From contig JAYKKT010000049.1 in the NCBI GenBank assembly GCA_036023115.1, forward strand, positions 496,001 through 560,000: a stretch of DNA of 64,000 nucleotides. Reading direction: 5' to 3'. Position numbers and translations under genes: made by a program. Positions 10,730 to 22,858 of this stretch are shown here, one piece after another. The notes below the pieces were generated by a model that did no database searches, had not been told where the DNA came from, and worked only from the letters and a program-made list of their open reading frames with translations. This DNA comes from Brasenia schreberi. Its lineage: Eukaryota; Streptophyta; Magnoliopsida; Nymphaeales; Cabombaceae. Each line of letters opens with the position of its first letter. The first letter of the stretch is position 1.

Positions 10730-11600
10730 TGCAACTCACACAACTTGAACGTAAAACCTGAATTTGAAAGACATAGCTGAAGGAAAATTGCAGAAGGGAG
10801 ATATAGCTATATCTTAAGAGCGGGAAGGCTCAATGTGTGCGTGTGTGTTGTGTATATATTGAAAGACAACTCACGCAACTTGGAATATAAAACCCAGCCG
10901 AAAGGGAGATTGCAGAAATGGAAAATACGTATATATATATGATCCCGAAGGTCGTCAACGTGTGCGTGTGTGTTTGTGTGTAAATGGAATGACAACTCAC
11001 ACACACGACTTGAATTTTAACTTGTGGAACGGGGAAATATAAATATAAGAGTAGAAAGGCTCAATGTGTGCGTGTGTGTTGTGTATAAATGTAAAGACAA
11101 CTCATATGACTGAAATTTTAACAACCCGAAATGTAAAGACGTACACAACTGAACTGAGAAAACTCACGCAGTTGAAAGTATATAGATAGGGCTATATCTT
11201 AATGGCTGCCAAGGCCAAAATGGTGCGTGAGTGCTTGAGCAAGTACTCGGGTGATTGTGTGTGTATGTGTGGAAGCTTAAATGACGAACTCATACAACTT
11301 GAATGTAACAACCCCAAATCAAATTGCAATTAATACGGCTCTTATTAGAGTCTTGGGAGTAAGAGCGAAAGCTCAATGTGTGTGAGTGTGGAATTGAAAT
11401 ACGATGCACACAACTTGAACGTAACAACCCCAAATCAAATTGCAACTTATAAGGCTCTTACTAGAGTCTTTGGAGTAAGAGCGAAAGCTCAATGGTGTAC
11501 GTAGGTGCTTAGTGTACGAGATAAGAGCTAAAGCTCAAGTGCACTTGTGTGTCTCATGTACGAGATAAGAGCTAAGGCTCAAGTGCACGTATGTGTCTCG
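10730..11600. repeat. Diverged tandem repeat block of the Tat LTR
   Basis: Repeated blocks of 'caactcacacaacttgaa', 'gaaaggctcaatgtgtgcgtg' and 'atatataagagcg' occur every 110-130 bp. They are the reverse-complement counterparts of the 9,431-9,985 units. Similar blocks occur at 1,250-1,450 and 16,130-16,720. No gene is seen. Confidence 0.7.
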
Positions 11601-12618
11601 TGTGTCAAGCGACAATATTACATCCCGGGGGGAGACAACGCTCCGTTAATACAACCCCGTATCCGAATTGAATTAAGTATAAAGCAAGTTAGCGTAAGAG
11701 ACCAAGTTTAGACACTTACAAATAGCTGGTCCTTCTTCACTTGCTCGTACTTGGGCTTGTGGTTTACTTTGGGCAGCCACGGATGTGTTCCCCTTGAAGC
11801 TTGAGGCGTGAAGTGGCTGGCCGAGCTTGAGCTTGGTGGTTTAAGGCTTGAGAGGTAGAGGCTCACAACAGAGGGGTGTGATGCGGGGTGTGGGAGTGTA
11901 AGGTGGTGGGATAGAAGGCGGTGGTCATGGATATTAGGCTAGGAGGTGGTGTAGGTTAGGCTGTAAGGTAATGGCGGTGGTAGGTCGGTTAGGATGGGGT
12001 AAAGTGGCAGGGAGTCGGTGGTAGGTTGGCTAAGGATAGGTGGTGACGGTTGGCGTCAGGCGCTAGGCGCCAGGACATGGATTCAAGGAGACAGGCGCTG
12101 GGCGCACATTGCGGGTGCTAAGGCTGGGACGATAGGCACGTGTCGCAACGCGCATCGGGAGTAGTGGAAAGGCGCGCGGTGTGAAGGAGACGCATGGTGT
12201 CAGGAGCAGGTGTACGGGGTGATGCACAGAGTGGGAGCGGAGCGCGTGTAGGATGCGTGGGGCGCATGCAGTGCGCGCGGGGCGCGTGCGGTGCGTAGGG
12301 GGAAATGAGAGGCGGTTCGGGTAGTGTTAAGGGTGGACGAAAGGCTAGAGGTTGAGTCAGTTAGGGTGTTGATTGGGTTTACCTCTTAGGATCGGTTTAG
12401 GGTGTGCTCAAGCTCCAAATCAACCACTCCAAAGCCTTCTTATTCAAGCAAATCCATCTCTTATTCAAGGTGGTGCAGCCCACACTAATTCCTCTTTAAG
12501 CCCACAATTAACCCATTAAACAAAATTAAGAAAGCACTAAGCACTCACCTTAATACCCTCTCTCTCCTCCAACTCCTCCAAGCACTTTCACGTGAACTTT
12601 TGGGGACCCCCTCACTCC

Positions 12619-12626
12619 TATTTATA
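12619..12626 (-). promoter_or_regulatory. TATA box of the main element's 3' LTR
   Basis: TATAAATA on the minus strand, about 845 bp from the LTR's 5' end (13,471). It is followed by AGGAGTGAGGGGG and CACGTGAAAG, as in the other copies. Confidence 0.65.
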
Positions 12627-12639
12627 GGCAAATGAGGTG

Positions 12640-12880
12640 GGTCTTGGATATGGGTCTTGGGTTTGGATCATGAAATCCATGTCCGATCCATACACTATTT
12701 GGATTTGGATCTTGGATCTCAGATATTTTGAGATCAATATCCAATCCAAATCTAACATTTTTATGGATATAGATCTGGATATTTTGGTCTAGATTTGATT
12801 CAATCCAAACACTATTTGGATCGACCCAAATCCAAACACTATTTGGATATGGATCTAGATATTTATGGTCCAGATCCAAT
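12640..12880. repeat. TGGAT/ATCCA-rich minisatellite-like block
   Basis: Dense variants of 'tggatatggatctggat' and its complement lie upstream of the LTR TATA box. Equivalent blocks are at 1,990-2,200, 2,735-2,790, 4,240-4,345, 6,205-6,260 and 7,715-7,820. The position next to the promoter suggests a role in the LTR enhancer, which is inference. Confidence 0.7.
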
Positions 12881-13471
12881 CCAAATTTTCTCTGGATGGT
12901 CCTTCTTGGCTTTTTGAGGTGGACGCTTTGTGCGGGCGCTGGCTTCAGCAGTGCTCCGTCTGGTGCTGGGTTTTCCCCAACTTTGTCGTTTGGACTCCAT
13001 CTCGCCATTCTAGACTCCGTTTCTGCTTAATTTCGCCATTTTTTGCTCCGATTCATGCTGCTTGGGTGGATGTATTCGATTTGGCTTCTGGGTATGCCGG
13101 GCTTGCATTTTGCATCGGGTTTGGGCTTTCCTTTTGCCTTTTGACCCTGGCCTTTATCAGGCCAGGGTATTGCTTTTGGGCTTCTGCATCTGCTTCTGAG
13201 GCTGCCTTTGATTTGGCCTTTGTGGGCTGGTTTCTGGGTTGCTTCTCGATCATGTGTCGTCTTCCCTGCTTCACCTATTCGTCTTTTGCTTTTTGGGAAA
13301 AGTGGGGCTTTACCCGAGTTTAAGGCATTCATACTATATATGGGGTTCAAAACAATATTTACAAGCTTTTTGGGAAGCTACTGGGTTTTCGAAAATGCAA
13401 AATGGCCTTTTGGGTTGATTTGTAAACCAGGGATTTGTTTTCTAAAATCGTGGGATTTTGGGGTGTTTACA

Positions 13472-13490
13472 AATGCCCCTCTTTGGCATT
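13472..13490 (-). promoter_or_regulatory. Polypurine tract of the main Tat element
   Basis: The minus strand reads AATGCCAAAGAGGGGCATT directly before the 3' LTR start TGTAAACACCCC. The AAAGAGGGGCA core is the expected primer for plus-strand DNA synthesis. The same motif abuts LTR ends at 3,318 and 6,789. Confidence 0.75.
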
Positions 13491-14637
13491 ATCCAAATGG
13501 ATTTGGATAATGGCAAAGACGACAACACCCCTGTTTGTTTTCTCCCTAGATTTATCCTAGAGAATATGGGATCGTCCCAATTTCGAGAAAACATTTTCTT
13601 TAAGACCTGTAAGAGGGGATTTTCGCCAAAAGGGACTTTGCCTAAGATAGTGCTAGTCCGAAATGGGCTTGATGTAAGTGTCCTTGCATGAATTTGAATG
13701 AGAGGCATGAGATGATATGCTAGGAAGTATGGTCTCCTAGAGACTTATTGTAATAGTCGAACTTGGGAGTCTTATGAAGACCTGTTGCACCCAGTGAGCT
13801 GGTCCTATGTTGCTCGATGTTCGAGGATTTTCTAAACTCATTTTTGAAAGAGGAAAGCTCCTTTTAGCTTCAATCCTAAGGACTTCAGCTTTTCATGCTT
13901 TCCCTTTACTTGATTCTTGACACTCACTAATCTAGCGAAGGTTTTATAAGAAAATCAAGCCATGTTTCAAAATTCCTACGCCTTACTCAGACGTCTAATT
14001 CTGAAACAAGATGAGATTCAAGTAAGTAAATCCTATTTTTACTTTAGGATTCCCTACAATGGACCTCTCTTCACCTTGGGATAAGTCGCAGGGATGAGAA
14101 AGAGTTTACCATGGTCCCTTCTGGAGTGTCCCCTGGTTTGAGGCACAGAGGTGGAAAACTGCTCTTTTTGAGCTTTTTGGCCCTTTTCCTATTTTTTTTC
14201 ATAGAGGGTCTCCCTTTGGGAGTATTTTTTCTTTATTCCCTCTTTTTCATAGAATACATGATTTTTCTGTTGATTCACTTTTCTTTTGGGAAAGAGATTC
14301 CGCAGGGATTTCCCTTTTTCTTTTTGGCCATGTTTTCCTTTTGGGGGAGAGAAGAGAAACGGGGAAGGACTTATCCCAAGGATCTACTTGATTCATCCCA
14401 GATTGGCCTATTTAGAAATAGCACGGGCTACTTGCAAGTATCTTGCTATTTTGAACCATGCCTTCTTTTGTAACAAGAAGGATTTTTGAAATGTGACCCA
14501 TTGGTTTTGGAAAACTCCGCTTTTTTACAAGCAATCAAGTCTCTCAGTCAAGGTTTGCACGATTTGCTTTGATCCTTACTCAAGAAGTTCAAAAGGATTT
14601 TTTCAAAATATTTTCGAAATAGGGCTTAGCTTAGACC
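13491..14637 (-). mobile_element. Untranslated 3' internal region of the Tat element
   Basis: About 1.15 kb between the integrase stop and the PPT. Plus-strand frames of 60-120 codons have no recognisable domain and disagree with the homologous, inverted 5,190-6,156. I take it as non-coding. Confidence 0.65.
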
Positions 14638-15671
14638 CTACACATGGTATTTTTTCAAAAATTGAACATTCATAGGGTCGGCTAAGTTCCTACCCTCAAC
14701 ATCGACTAGCCAATATGCATTGTTCGTGGTGGTTCCACACATAACATAAGGGCCATCCCACTTGGGCCGCCACTTTCCAAGTGGATGTGGGCCACGATAT
14801 TGGATGACTTTGAGCACAAGGTCTCCCACTTTGAAGTGGCGAGGTTTCATATGCTTCTCATAGTGTCAGGCTACCCTTCGCCGGTATGCATGTGCATGAT
14901 CCATGGCAAGGAGCCTTCGCTCATCTAGTAAGTCAAGTTCGGCCATTCTAGCATGCTGTAGTGCCTCTAGGGGAAGGTCGAGTGCAATGGATGTATGAAA
15001 TGAATGAATTTTGGTATGAATGGGGAGAATGGCGTTTGTGCCATAGACCAACTCAAATGGCGTGGCATTTGTAGGAGTTCGGATGGAAGTCCTATAAGCC
15101 CATAAGGTTTCATCCAGCTTCTCATGCCATGTCCTACCCTTCTCTAAAGTTTTCTCAATAATGCTTATGAGAGTCTTATTTGTGGCTTCGGCTTGGCCGT
15201 TGCCTTGAGGGTAGTAGGGCGATAAGAAGTGGTGAGTTATGCCATACGTGTTACATAACTTAACCATCCTCTCGTTTTTGAAGGGGGTACCATTGTCGGA
15301 CACTAAGTTCTTTGGAACCCCAAAGCGAGCCAGAATATTTTTCTTAATGAATGCCACTACATGTTGCCCCTGAATATTGGTCAGGAAGGTAGCTTCAACC
15401 CACTTGGAAAAGTATTCGGTGGCTGCTAATATGAACCTATGCCCATTTGATGCATGAGGGAATATTGGTCCTATGATGTCAAACGCCCACATGGCGAATG
15501 GCTAGGGGCTGACCACGGAATGCAATGAGGATGATGGGATATGGATGGCGTGTCCATGCACTTGACATGGGTGACACTTCCTAACATGGTCACGGCAATC
15601 CTGCTTTAAGGTGGACCAAAAATAACCCGCTCTAAGTACTTTCATTACCATCATATTGGCATTAACATGGC
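14638..15671 (-). pseudogene. Tat integrase (5'-truncated)
   Basis: The start of the domain is cut by the LTR inserted at 15,672. The zinc-binding half survives as H...DHVRKCHPCQ. The catalytic core then follows with D in WAFDIIGP, D in VSDNGTPF and E in GQAEATN, the D,D(35)E triad. The chromatin-facing end is HFKVGDLVL through GKWRPKWDGPY to LKKYHV. In-frame stops occur near 15,510 and at 14,866, so it cannot make enzyme. In life it would insert the cDNA into chromosomes. Closest relatives by motif are Tat/Ogre-like plant elements. Confidence 0.85.
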
Positions 15672-17515
15672 TGTAGACACAAAAAATCTTCGACTCCGAG
15701 TTTCTTTAGGCCTGGAGTGAATCTTTTCGCAATCTACGTTCGCTTTTAGGGCATTGTAGCTAGCTTACTCAAACTAGCGAAGTATGTTTTGAAATATCTG
15801 ACTTTTGAAAGGCAATTGTAGGCAAGCGAGATCTTTTCGTCGCAGACCTTCTTGCACCGATGCGCAAGGGTCAGTCTGTACGCTTAGAGACTTCGTTTGA
15901 AATAAGTTAAACTCAAAATCGATTTTTGAATAAAGAAGTGTTTGAAAATCCTTTTGAAATCATGCACTTGGCGAGTTTTCTGATTTGGGCGATCATAAGT
16001 CTTTCAGTTTCAACCACTTAGGCATGGAGTGTGTGCGAAGTGGCCTAAGTTGGGTGTCATGAACGATTTGTTCGGGTTTGTTCGATGCAGGTATGCTCTC
16101 TAGCTCGAGTATGGTGAGTATGCAATGCAACTCACACAACTTGAATGTAAAACCCAAAATTTAAAGACTTAGCAGAAGGGAAAACCCAAATTGAATGCAA
16201 CTCACACGACTTGAATGTAAATTGCAGAAATTTAAATATATCTATATCTTAAGAGCGGAAAGGCTCAATGTGTGCGTGGGTGTTGTGTATAAATTGAAAT
16301 GCAACACACGCAACTGAACTGTAAAACACAGCAGAAGGGAGATATAGATATATATAAGAGCGGAAAGGCTCAATTGTGGCGTGTGTGTATGTATGAATAG
16401 AAAGACAACACACACGACTGAATTTAAAACCCAGAATTGAAATGCGTACACAGCTGAACCTGGAAAACTCACACAGTAGAAAATATATCGATATGGCTAT
16501 ATCTTAGTGGCTTCTGAGGCCAAAATGTGCGTGAGGTGTTTGAGCAATCGCTCGGGTGTTTCTTGGGTGCGAGTGTATAATTGAAAGACAAACTCACATG
16601 ACTTAGTGTAACAACCCAGCTGAATTGAAATACGTATGTATATGATAAGAGCGAAAAGGCTCAATTGTGTATGTGGTGCTTGTGTACGAGATAAGAGTGG
16701 AAAGGCTCAAGTGTATGTGTGTGTCCAGCACCGTTATTACATTCTGGGGGGAGACGATGCTCCGTTATTACAACCCCATATGATGAATTGAATTGAATGG
16801 AAAGGGATTTGATATATATCGAAATCAACTTACACTTTCCAGCCTTTTGAGTTAGGATCGTACAAGGGGCGAATCCACCTTCTTCTTATGGAGTCTGGGG
16901 CATGTGGGAGCGAAGCCGGAGAGCTTGAGAGCTTGGAGAGACTTCGAGTTCCGGGAGCTGCAAGCTAAAGTGGGTTTGGGGCTACTTGGGGCCGGTTTGG
17001 GCAAGGTAAGACTCGAGCCACCTTGGCTCGAGTGATTGGGTTTTTGTGTGGGATTCGGCCAACACTTGGCCTTGGTTTAGGTATAGGATAGAGTTAGGAT
17101 TCGGCCAGCATTTGGCCTTGGGTTTAGTTAGGTTTAGACTTGGGATTAGGCCAACGTTTGGCCTTGGTTTAGGTATAGTTTAGACTTAGGGTTCGGCCAA
17201 CATTTGGCCTTGGGTTTAGTTTGTGTGACTCGAGCCAAAGTGGCTCGAGTGAACTCGACTGTAGTTGGGGTTGAACCTAGGCAAACCACGGCTAGGTTAA
17301 GGCTTGGTTGAGTCCTAACTAGGTTAGGTTTGGTTGAGTCCTAGGCTAGTCACGACCAAAGGTTTAGGTGTGGTTTAATGAGGTTGGCCAAGGTGGCTTA
17401 GGGGGTGGTTCACGGCTAGCCCTTGGTCTTCGGCTTTGGGTTGATAATAGGACACGGCCTGCCTTGTGGCAGGCCGTAAGGCTTTGATTGAGTGACCTGT
17501 CGAATGGCAGGTCTT
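15672..17515 (-). mobile_element. Tat LTR fragment inserted in pol
   Basis: Starts TGTAGACACAAAAAATC inside the integrase zinc region and follows the family's LTR order (agctagc motif, repeat blocks, 'gggggagacgatgctccgttatt'). It ends without GTGTTTACA about where RNase H coding resumes. The right third of the LTR is missing, as are the end of RNase H and the start of integrase. Insertion was therefore accompanied by a deletion. The right edge is placed by eye from where the RNase H reading frame ends. Confidence 0.7.
17054..17222. repeat. 46-bp tandem repeat, 4 copies
   Basis: Units start at 17,054, 17,100, 17,146 and 17,192, exactly 46 bp apart. Each begins TTCGGCCAACATTTGGCC or a variant and ends in 'tttaggtatag...ttaggg'. 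The last copy is partial. It lies in the LTR fragment within pol, and I did not see it in the other LTR copies. Confidence 0.85.
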
Positions 17516-18240
17516 CGTGGTATGGAAGAAGCTTTTCGTTTCTAACTTGCCAAACTTTTAATACTTGGTTTATGATGAGCAATGAATCTCCAAAGACCTC
17601 GATGCATGATGCCCCTAGAGTTTTCGAAATTTTTAAGCATTGTATAAGTGCTTCATACTCGGCTATGTTGTTGGAACATTCGAAATCTAGGCGAATGGCT
17701 ATGGGGATTTCGCCCTTTTCAGGGGATACGAGAATGATCCCGGCACCAGCCCCTCTTTGGTTTCGTGCCCCATCGAAGTGCATCTTCCATACTCGATTTT
17801 CAAAAGAGTTTGCCAAGATGTAGTTTTGAAATTGGCTTAGCAATATGCTTTCATCAAGCATTTCATCGAGTGTGGGATATGTATCCTTTAAGGGGAACTC
17901 AGCCACATAGTCTGCTAGGGCTTGCCCCTTAATGGAGATTTGATGGTATTTCAGGTCATACTCCATCAAAAGGAGTTGCCATTTACCTAGCCTACCCATA
18001 AGGATAGGTTTTTCAAACAGATGCTTGATGGGATCAAGCCTAGACACTATCCAAATCTCATGATCTAAGAAGTAATGTCGAAATTTCTGGCAGGCCCACA
18101 CTAAGGCCAAGCAAGTCTTCTCAATGGCTTGATAGTTTCTTTCATAAGCCAAGAGAGTTTTCAAAATGTAATAGATGGCATACTCCTTGTGGGTATCATC
18201 CTCATATTGAGCTAGCAAAACATTCGTATGCATAGAAATA
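17516..18240 (-). pseudogene. Tat RNase H plus second (archaeal-type) RNase H
   Basis: Reading from 18,240 downward: the RT-linked RNase H has NYQAIEKTCLALVWACQKFRHY, with a degraded start (an E-YAIYYI segment precedes it). A second domain reads WKMHFDGARN, AGAGIILVSP, NNIAEYEAL and VFGDSLLIINQ, giving the D-E-D set of acidic residues. A second RNase H after the first is the hallmark of the Tat lineage. The open frame runs past the domain to 17,364, but its last about 50 residues are LTR-derived text. The domain's C-terminus is lost at the 17,515 junction. Confidence 0.85.
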
Positions 18241-18260
18241 TAGAGTAAAAGAGGTTTTCC

Positions 18261-19279
18261 TTACTTTGGAGGGTTTAAAATCGGAGGATTTACCAAATAT
18301 GCCTTTAGTCTTTCGAAAGTTTTTTGGCAATCGTTATCCCACAAAAATTTCGTCCCTTTTCTCAAAAGTTTGTTGAAGGGTTCGCATCTTGTTGCAAGGT
18401 TTGAAATAAACCTACGAATTGATTGGAGGCGACCTTGGAGGCTACGAATTTGCGTGAGATTGGAGGGCGGAGTCATGTCTATGATGGCTCTACACTTAGA
18501 GGGGTCGACTTCAATGCCCCTTTGGCTTACCATAAAGCCTAAGAGCTTACCAGATTCGACTCCGAACACGCACTTTTGAGGGTTTAGCTTTACTTTGTAA
18601 AGCCTAAGCCTTTCAAATTTTTTTTGTAAGCATTCGATATGAGTGCATCGAGTTTTTGATTTAGCCAAGAGATCATCCACATATACCTCTACGAGCTCAT
18701 GAATCTGATCGTGAAAGATCGTAGTCATAGCTCTTTGGTAGGTGGCACCGACATTTTTCAAACCAAAGGGCATGATTGTAAAGCAGTACGTGCCCCAAGG
18801 TGTTGTGAAAGCAGTTTTAGCCTAATCTCTTGGGGCTAATTTGATTTGGTTATATCCTGAATAGCCATCCATGAATGAAAACATTTCATGATTTGCAGTA
18901 CTATCGACTATCAAATAAATGTTAGGTAAAGGAAAGTTATCCTTTGGAGTGGCTTTGTTCAGTTTCTAAAATCGATGCATATTCGAATTTTCCCATTGGT
19001 TTTTCGAACTACAACAATATTTGACAACCAATCAGAATACGCAATGGGTTATATAAAACCGGCTTTTAGCAGATCTTCTAAACCCTCTTTAACCTACGCA
19101 TGCACGTTCGGATGAATCTTTCTAAGCTTTTGTTTTATGGGTTTTGAATCCGAATCTAGGGGAAGACAATGCTCTACTACTCTTGGGTCTATACCCAGCA
19201 TGTATTCATATGTCCATGCAAACACATCGATGTAGGCTTTCAAAAATGCAATGAATGATGATGCTTCATGCTCATGCAA
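18261..19279 (-). pseudogene. Tat reverse transcriptase
   Basis: Recognisable RT from the LPLDSDSKPIKQKLRK region through VVVRKTNGKIRICIDF, MPFGLKNVGATYQRAM and the active site VYVDDLLAKS to the ECLQKKFERL and LGFMVSQRGIEVDPSK thumb motifs. Several in-frame stops lie between 18,774 and 19,100, for example after IRICIDF and before AKTAFTTPWG. It copies element RNA into DNA in intact relatives. This copy is dead. Confidence 0.9.
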
Positions 19280-20359
19280 ACATGCGCCTATCTTAATGTG
19301 TTCGGGCTTTGTTTCACTCCCTAAGTTGATCTCTATGAAATCCCCTCCTACAGAATTCGAAGGTTTTTCAAAATCGAGAATTTTATGAAACTCGGGGAGC
19401 TCGGAAGTTGAATCCTCCTCAAGGAGAAGGGGATCTTCTTCCTTGCTTCGATCAATTTCGAGAATATTGAATCCTAAGGAATTTGAACTTGATGCATGGG
19501 TTTTGAAAACACCTAGTTTTGACTTGGAATTTCAACAGGTTTTGAAGCTTTTGGTCTTGTTATGAAGACAACTTTCTTTTCAAAATCCGTGGCTTTTTCC
19601 AAATTTTTACAAGGAGCTGGTATATACAGGATTTTGTTTTTGGAGATTTCTAAATTTTTGATTTTTTTATAACTTTTGTAAAGGAAGAGCTTTGAGAACT
19701 ACACAAACAACCCTTTTTTCGATTTTTTTATTTTTTTCAAGTGTTTTTGGTTTTTGGGATTTTCCAAATTGTTTTTGAATTTCAAGATTTTTGAATTTTT
19801 TTTATTTTTAGTTTAAGAAGGGATCTTCCATCATACCTACAAAGGAAAACGCCATAAGTTAGACTCTAAACAAGAGGTCTAAATCGTAGGTTTTTGCTTC
19901 ACTAGGCTCCAAGGCACCCTTGACCTAGGTGGTCACAGGTTGGGGCTCTAGGGGTATTTTGGGAGTATAGCCGATCCCATATCGGCTTGGGTTGGCTCTA
20001 GGCACTATGGGCTCAAGGAGACCCTGGATTTGTGAACCTAGACTTTGGTAGGGCATATATCCCATGTTCAATAGCATGTTCCATGATTTTTTGTTTTTTG
20101 AAAAGTTTGGATATAATTCATGATTCTGGAACTTGCTATCATCCATGTTATGCTGATATGGCCTTTTGTCTAGGGGTTTTTGGAATAGGCGACTCTTGGC
20201 CTTACCTAGGATGGTTAGGGTTTTGAGTGGGTGAGTCTTGGGCTTCCCCTTGATGTATAAAACCTTCCTAGGCTTTGGAAGGATGAGCTTGGGTGGCTCG
20301 ACCAAGACTTGCCCCAGGTTGGCCTCGTAGGCTTGAGAACTTGACAAGCATGGGAAATT
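19280..20359 (-). mobile_element. Tat spacer between protease and RT
   Basis: About 1.1 kb with a 140-codon frame (19,925-20,347, rich in Pro/Lys, with GYMPYQSLGSQIQGL) and T/A-rich degraded text at 19,480-19,830. No catalytic domain is recognised. In Tat elements this is the poorly conserved linker of the polyprotein. Confidence 0.6.
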
Positions 20360-20743
20360 CTATATTTCCTGAAGCTGAGGGTGACTCTCACCTAGAATTA
20401 CCACGACTTGATCCTCGAAGGGGATTTTGACACACCTATGGAAGGTGGATGGTACAGCTCGCAGGCTGCGTATCCAAGGCCTTCCCAACAATAGGTTGTA
20501 ATGGGGGTGGATGTCTAGGACGTGGAACACCCCCAAGTGAGCTATCCCTCCTGTTTCCATAGGTAATTCTATGGATCCTAAGGGTCTAGATGCATTCCCA
20601 TCGTATCCAGTGATTACGATGGGGCTTGGGTTCACGGAGGTCAAGGTGACTTCGATTTGATACGCCACATGGAGCGGAAGGATGTTGAGACCTCCTCCCC
20701 CATCAACTAGGCACCTGTCCAGAGAATGGTGATTCAATACCAC
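20360..20743 (-). pseudogene. Tat aspartic protease
   Basis: A frame of 127 codons with LVDGGGGLNILP (normally D-x-G-S/A), then the FHVLDIHPHYNLLLGRPWI motif and AVPSTFHRCVKIP. The active-site D is present, but the residues around it read DGGGG where relatives have D-G/S-S/G. It would process the Gag-Pol polyprotein. It is separated by frame breaks from its neighbours. Confidence 0.8.
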
Positions 20744-20757
20744 CTCGATATACAGGG

Positions 20758-21834
20758 TTAGTTGTGGGCTTCGTAGGGTCTTTCGATATCCTCTTTCGAG
20801 AACATGATGGGCATTTTTGCACCTATAGATGCCACTTGGGTTGACAAGGACTCCGGGGTTATGTTTGAGCTAACCTTGGCTCTTTCTAGAATTTTCTCTA
20901 AAACAAGTTTGTGCCTAGGCGAGGTTTGTATCAGCTCTAGGATGGACATGTTAATTGGAATCTTTGAAAGATGATTTTCAAAATTATACAAGGTTAAAAC
21001 AACTTTTCCTTTGTCCGTTTTTGTTGAAATCCTAAGAATACATGCTTTTGAAGGGCCAGGAACACTAACCACTTTTTTAGCACTTTGTAGATGTGGGGGT
21101 TGATAGATCCTTCCGGACCTGGTAACTTCCCCCACGATCAATATAGGGCTCGCGCCTATGATGGCTCTATTCGTGTGTTTTGAAGCACCTTGGATTTGTA
21201 AAACAGGTTTAACTGGGGGCGGGCCTTTAGGCACTCCTCGGATTACTACTTGGGCGATTTTCCTATGAAGGATTAGAGATGGTGCACAAGTAGAAAACCC
21301 AGAATGATATGCATGCGCTAGACTCTTTGAAATCGTTAAAGTACATACCTCTTTGCCCTTCCCACTGGTACTTGCGTGGTTGGGGAAGGGTTCTTTGAAA
21401 ATAGCTTGGGCAAGCTCTGGTTCCTCAGTGACCTGGAGCCAACCCTGCTCTATCAAGTTCTCAATTTTATTAAGTAGGGAGAAACATTGTTTTGTATCAT
21501 GGCCTTTGAGCCGATGATACTTGCAAAATCGATTAAAAAACCTCCCTTTTAAAGTGGTTCCCTCGTGAATCTCAGGGAGTTCGATCATTCCTTGGGCAAG
21601 TAGGAGGTCGAGGACCTCCAACACAGGTTGCCCTAGTGGAGTATACTCCTGTTTTTCAAAAGGTTTTTGTATTTTTTTTATCTTTTTTATTTTCAAAACT
21701 CTCAAAATTTTTGGAAGTGCTCGTCGGGCTTGGATCCACTCTGACGTTTGCAACTTTGTGGGGCTTTGTCCCTTTGTCCATGGTGGGTAACCCGTAAGTT
21801 TCAAGTTTTTCCAAGCGAGGTTTTGAAACAACAC
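20758..21834 (-). pseudogene. Tat gag C-terminal part with zinc-knuckle-like motif
   Basis: A 358-codon frame. Around 21,510 it reads C-KY-H-RLKG-H-DTKQ-C, a Cys/His cluster (Cx2Hx4Hx4C) typical of Tat gag, followed by LLNKIENLIEQGWL. The rest is Lys/Pro-rich linker. It is out of frame with, or separated by a stop from, the upstream gag core at 21,878. Confidence 0.7.
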
Positions 21835-21877
21835 TCCCTTTCCACAAGTAATCGTAGACGTCTTTCTTCAAATTTGT

Positions 21878-22645
21878 TTAAAAAAGGGATGCTTTTTTAA
21901 TCAACTTGTGGAAAGTCGAGATTTCGTGTAAGGAGAGAAGGGTTTTTAACTCACTTTTGAAATTATCCAGGATGAGCATTACTGCGCATCCTTCTGAGAT
22001 GGGTTCTCTCACTTGCCCCAGGAGGGACCTCCATCGAACGATGAATGCATGCACATCTTCGTTCATAGCTTGCTTCGTATCCCTCAAAGTATTTAAAGTG
22101 GACGTGACTTCTACGTTATGTAAAAATCTTTGCATAAAGGAGTTCGCTAACTCTTGAAAAGTTGCGAACTGACTTAGATCGTAGAAAGCCAACCATTTTG
22201 AAGCTAGGCCTTTGAGGGAAAGGGGAAACCAATAAATCCACTTCATCGAGTCCTTCTTTTTCTTGTGGGCTCGACGAGAGAAAAGTTACAAGTGAGATCA
22301 AGGATCTCCCATGCTATCATACCAATGGAAATTCGGTACTGTTTTGTAATCCAAGGGAAGGAAATCAGACAGGGAGTACATTCTTTTCTCTTTATTCTGC
22401 CCTTTCAACAGCTGCTGTAGGGCTTTATGGTACTTGTGAGTGAAGGACTCGTGGTATTGGTTTCCCTCCATGGTAGAGGTCTCCTTGGGTTTTCGAGTTT
22501 TTTCAAACTTCTTTTTGGCCTTTATCGGTTCACCATGAGACGAACAAGAATCAGCTGCTTCAGCCTCTTGGCTAAGGGCAGTGATCTTGGCCTCAAGATC
22601 TTTTCGCAAATCCTCAATGTCATCTCTCCTATTTCGATATTTCAA
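21878..22645 (-). pseudogene. Tat gag (retrotransposon capsid) core
   Basis: The capsid fold motif is clear at 21,878-22,246: FPLSLKGLASKWL, ATFQELANSFMQRFLHN, TLNTLRDTKQ and FIVRWRSLLGQV. The upstream part (22,298-22,645) is a coiled, charged N-terminal region with KYHKALQQLLKG. A stop and frame change lie between them near 22,250-22,300. In intact elements this forms the virus-like particle shell. Confidence 0.8.
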
Positions 22646-22836
22646 AAATCACTTAGAGTGAGAACTTGATGTGTGCGAGACATGGCTGGACACTTCATTA
22701 GAGTCTGAACTCGACATGACTCCGATGCTTTTCAAAAACCAACTATGAAATGCACAAAAAAGCAAAGAGTTAAATACTTTTTTGAATTTTTTTTCAAGAG
22801 CTTTGCTTGTTTTTATCGATTTTTCTTAAGACCCAC

Positions 22837-22854
22837 GTCCCACCGGGCGTGCCA
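22837..22854 (-). promoter_or_regulatory. Primer binding site of the main Tat element
   Basis: The minus strand reads TGGCACGCCCGGTGGGAC four bases after the LTR end (CTACA). A TGGCxCG...GTGGG string next to an LTR is typical of plant gypsy PBSs. I do not assign the tRNA without a search. Confidence 0.7.
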
Positions 22855-22858
22855 AATC

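Noticed and set aside
17364..17515. C-terminal extension of the RNase H frame as part of the protein
   Set aside because: The sequence belongs to the inserted LTR fragment. The frame is open by chance beyond the domain.
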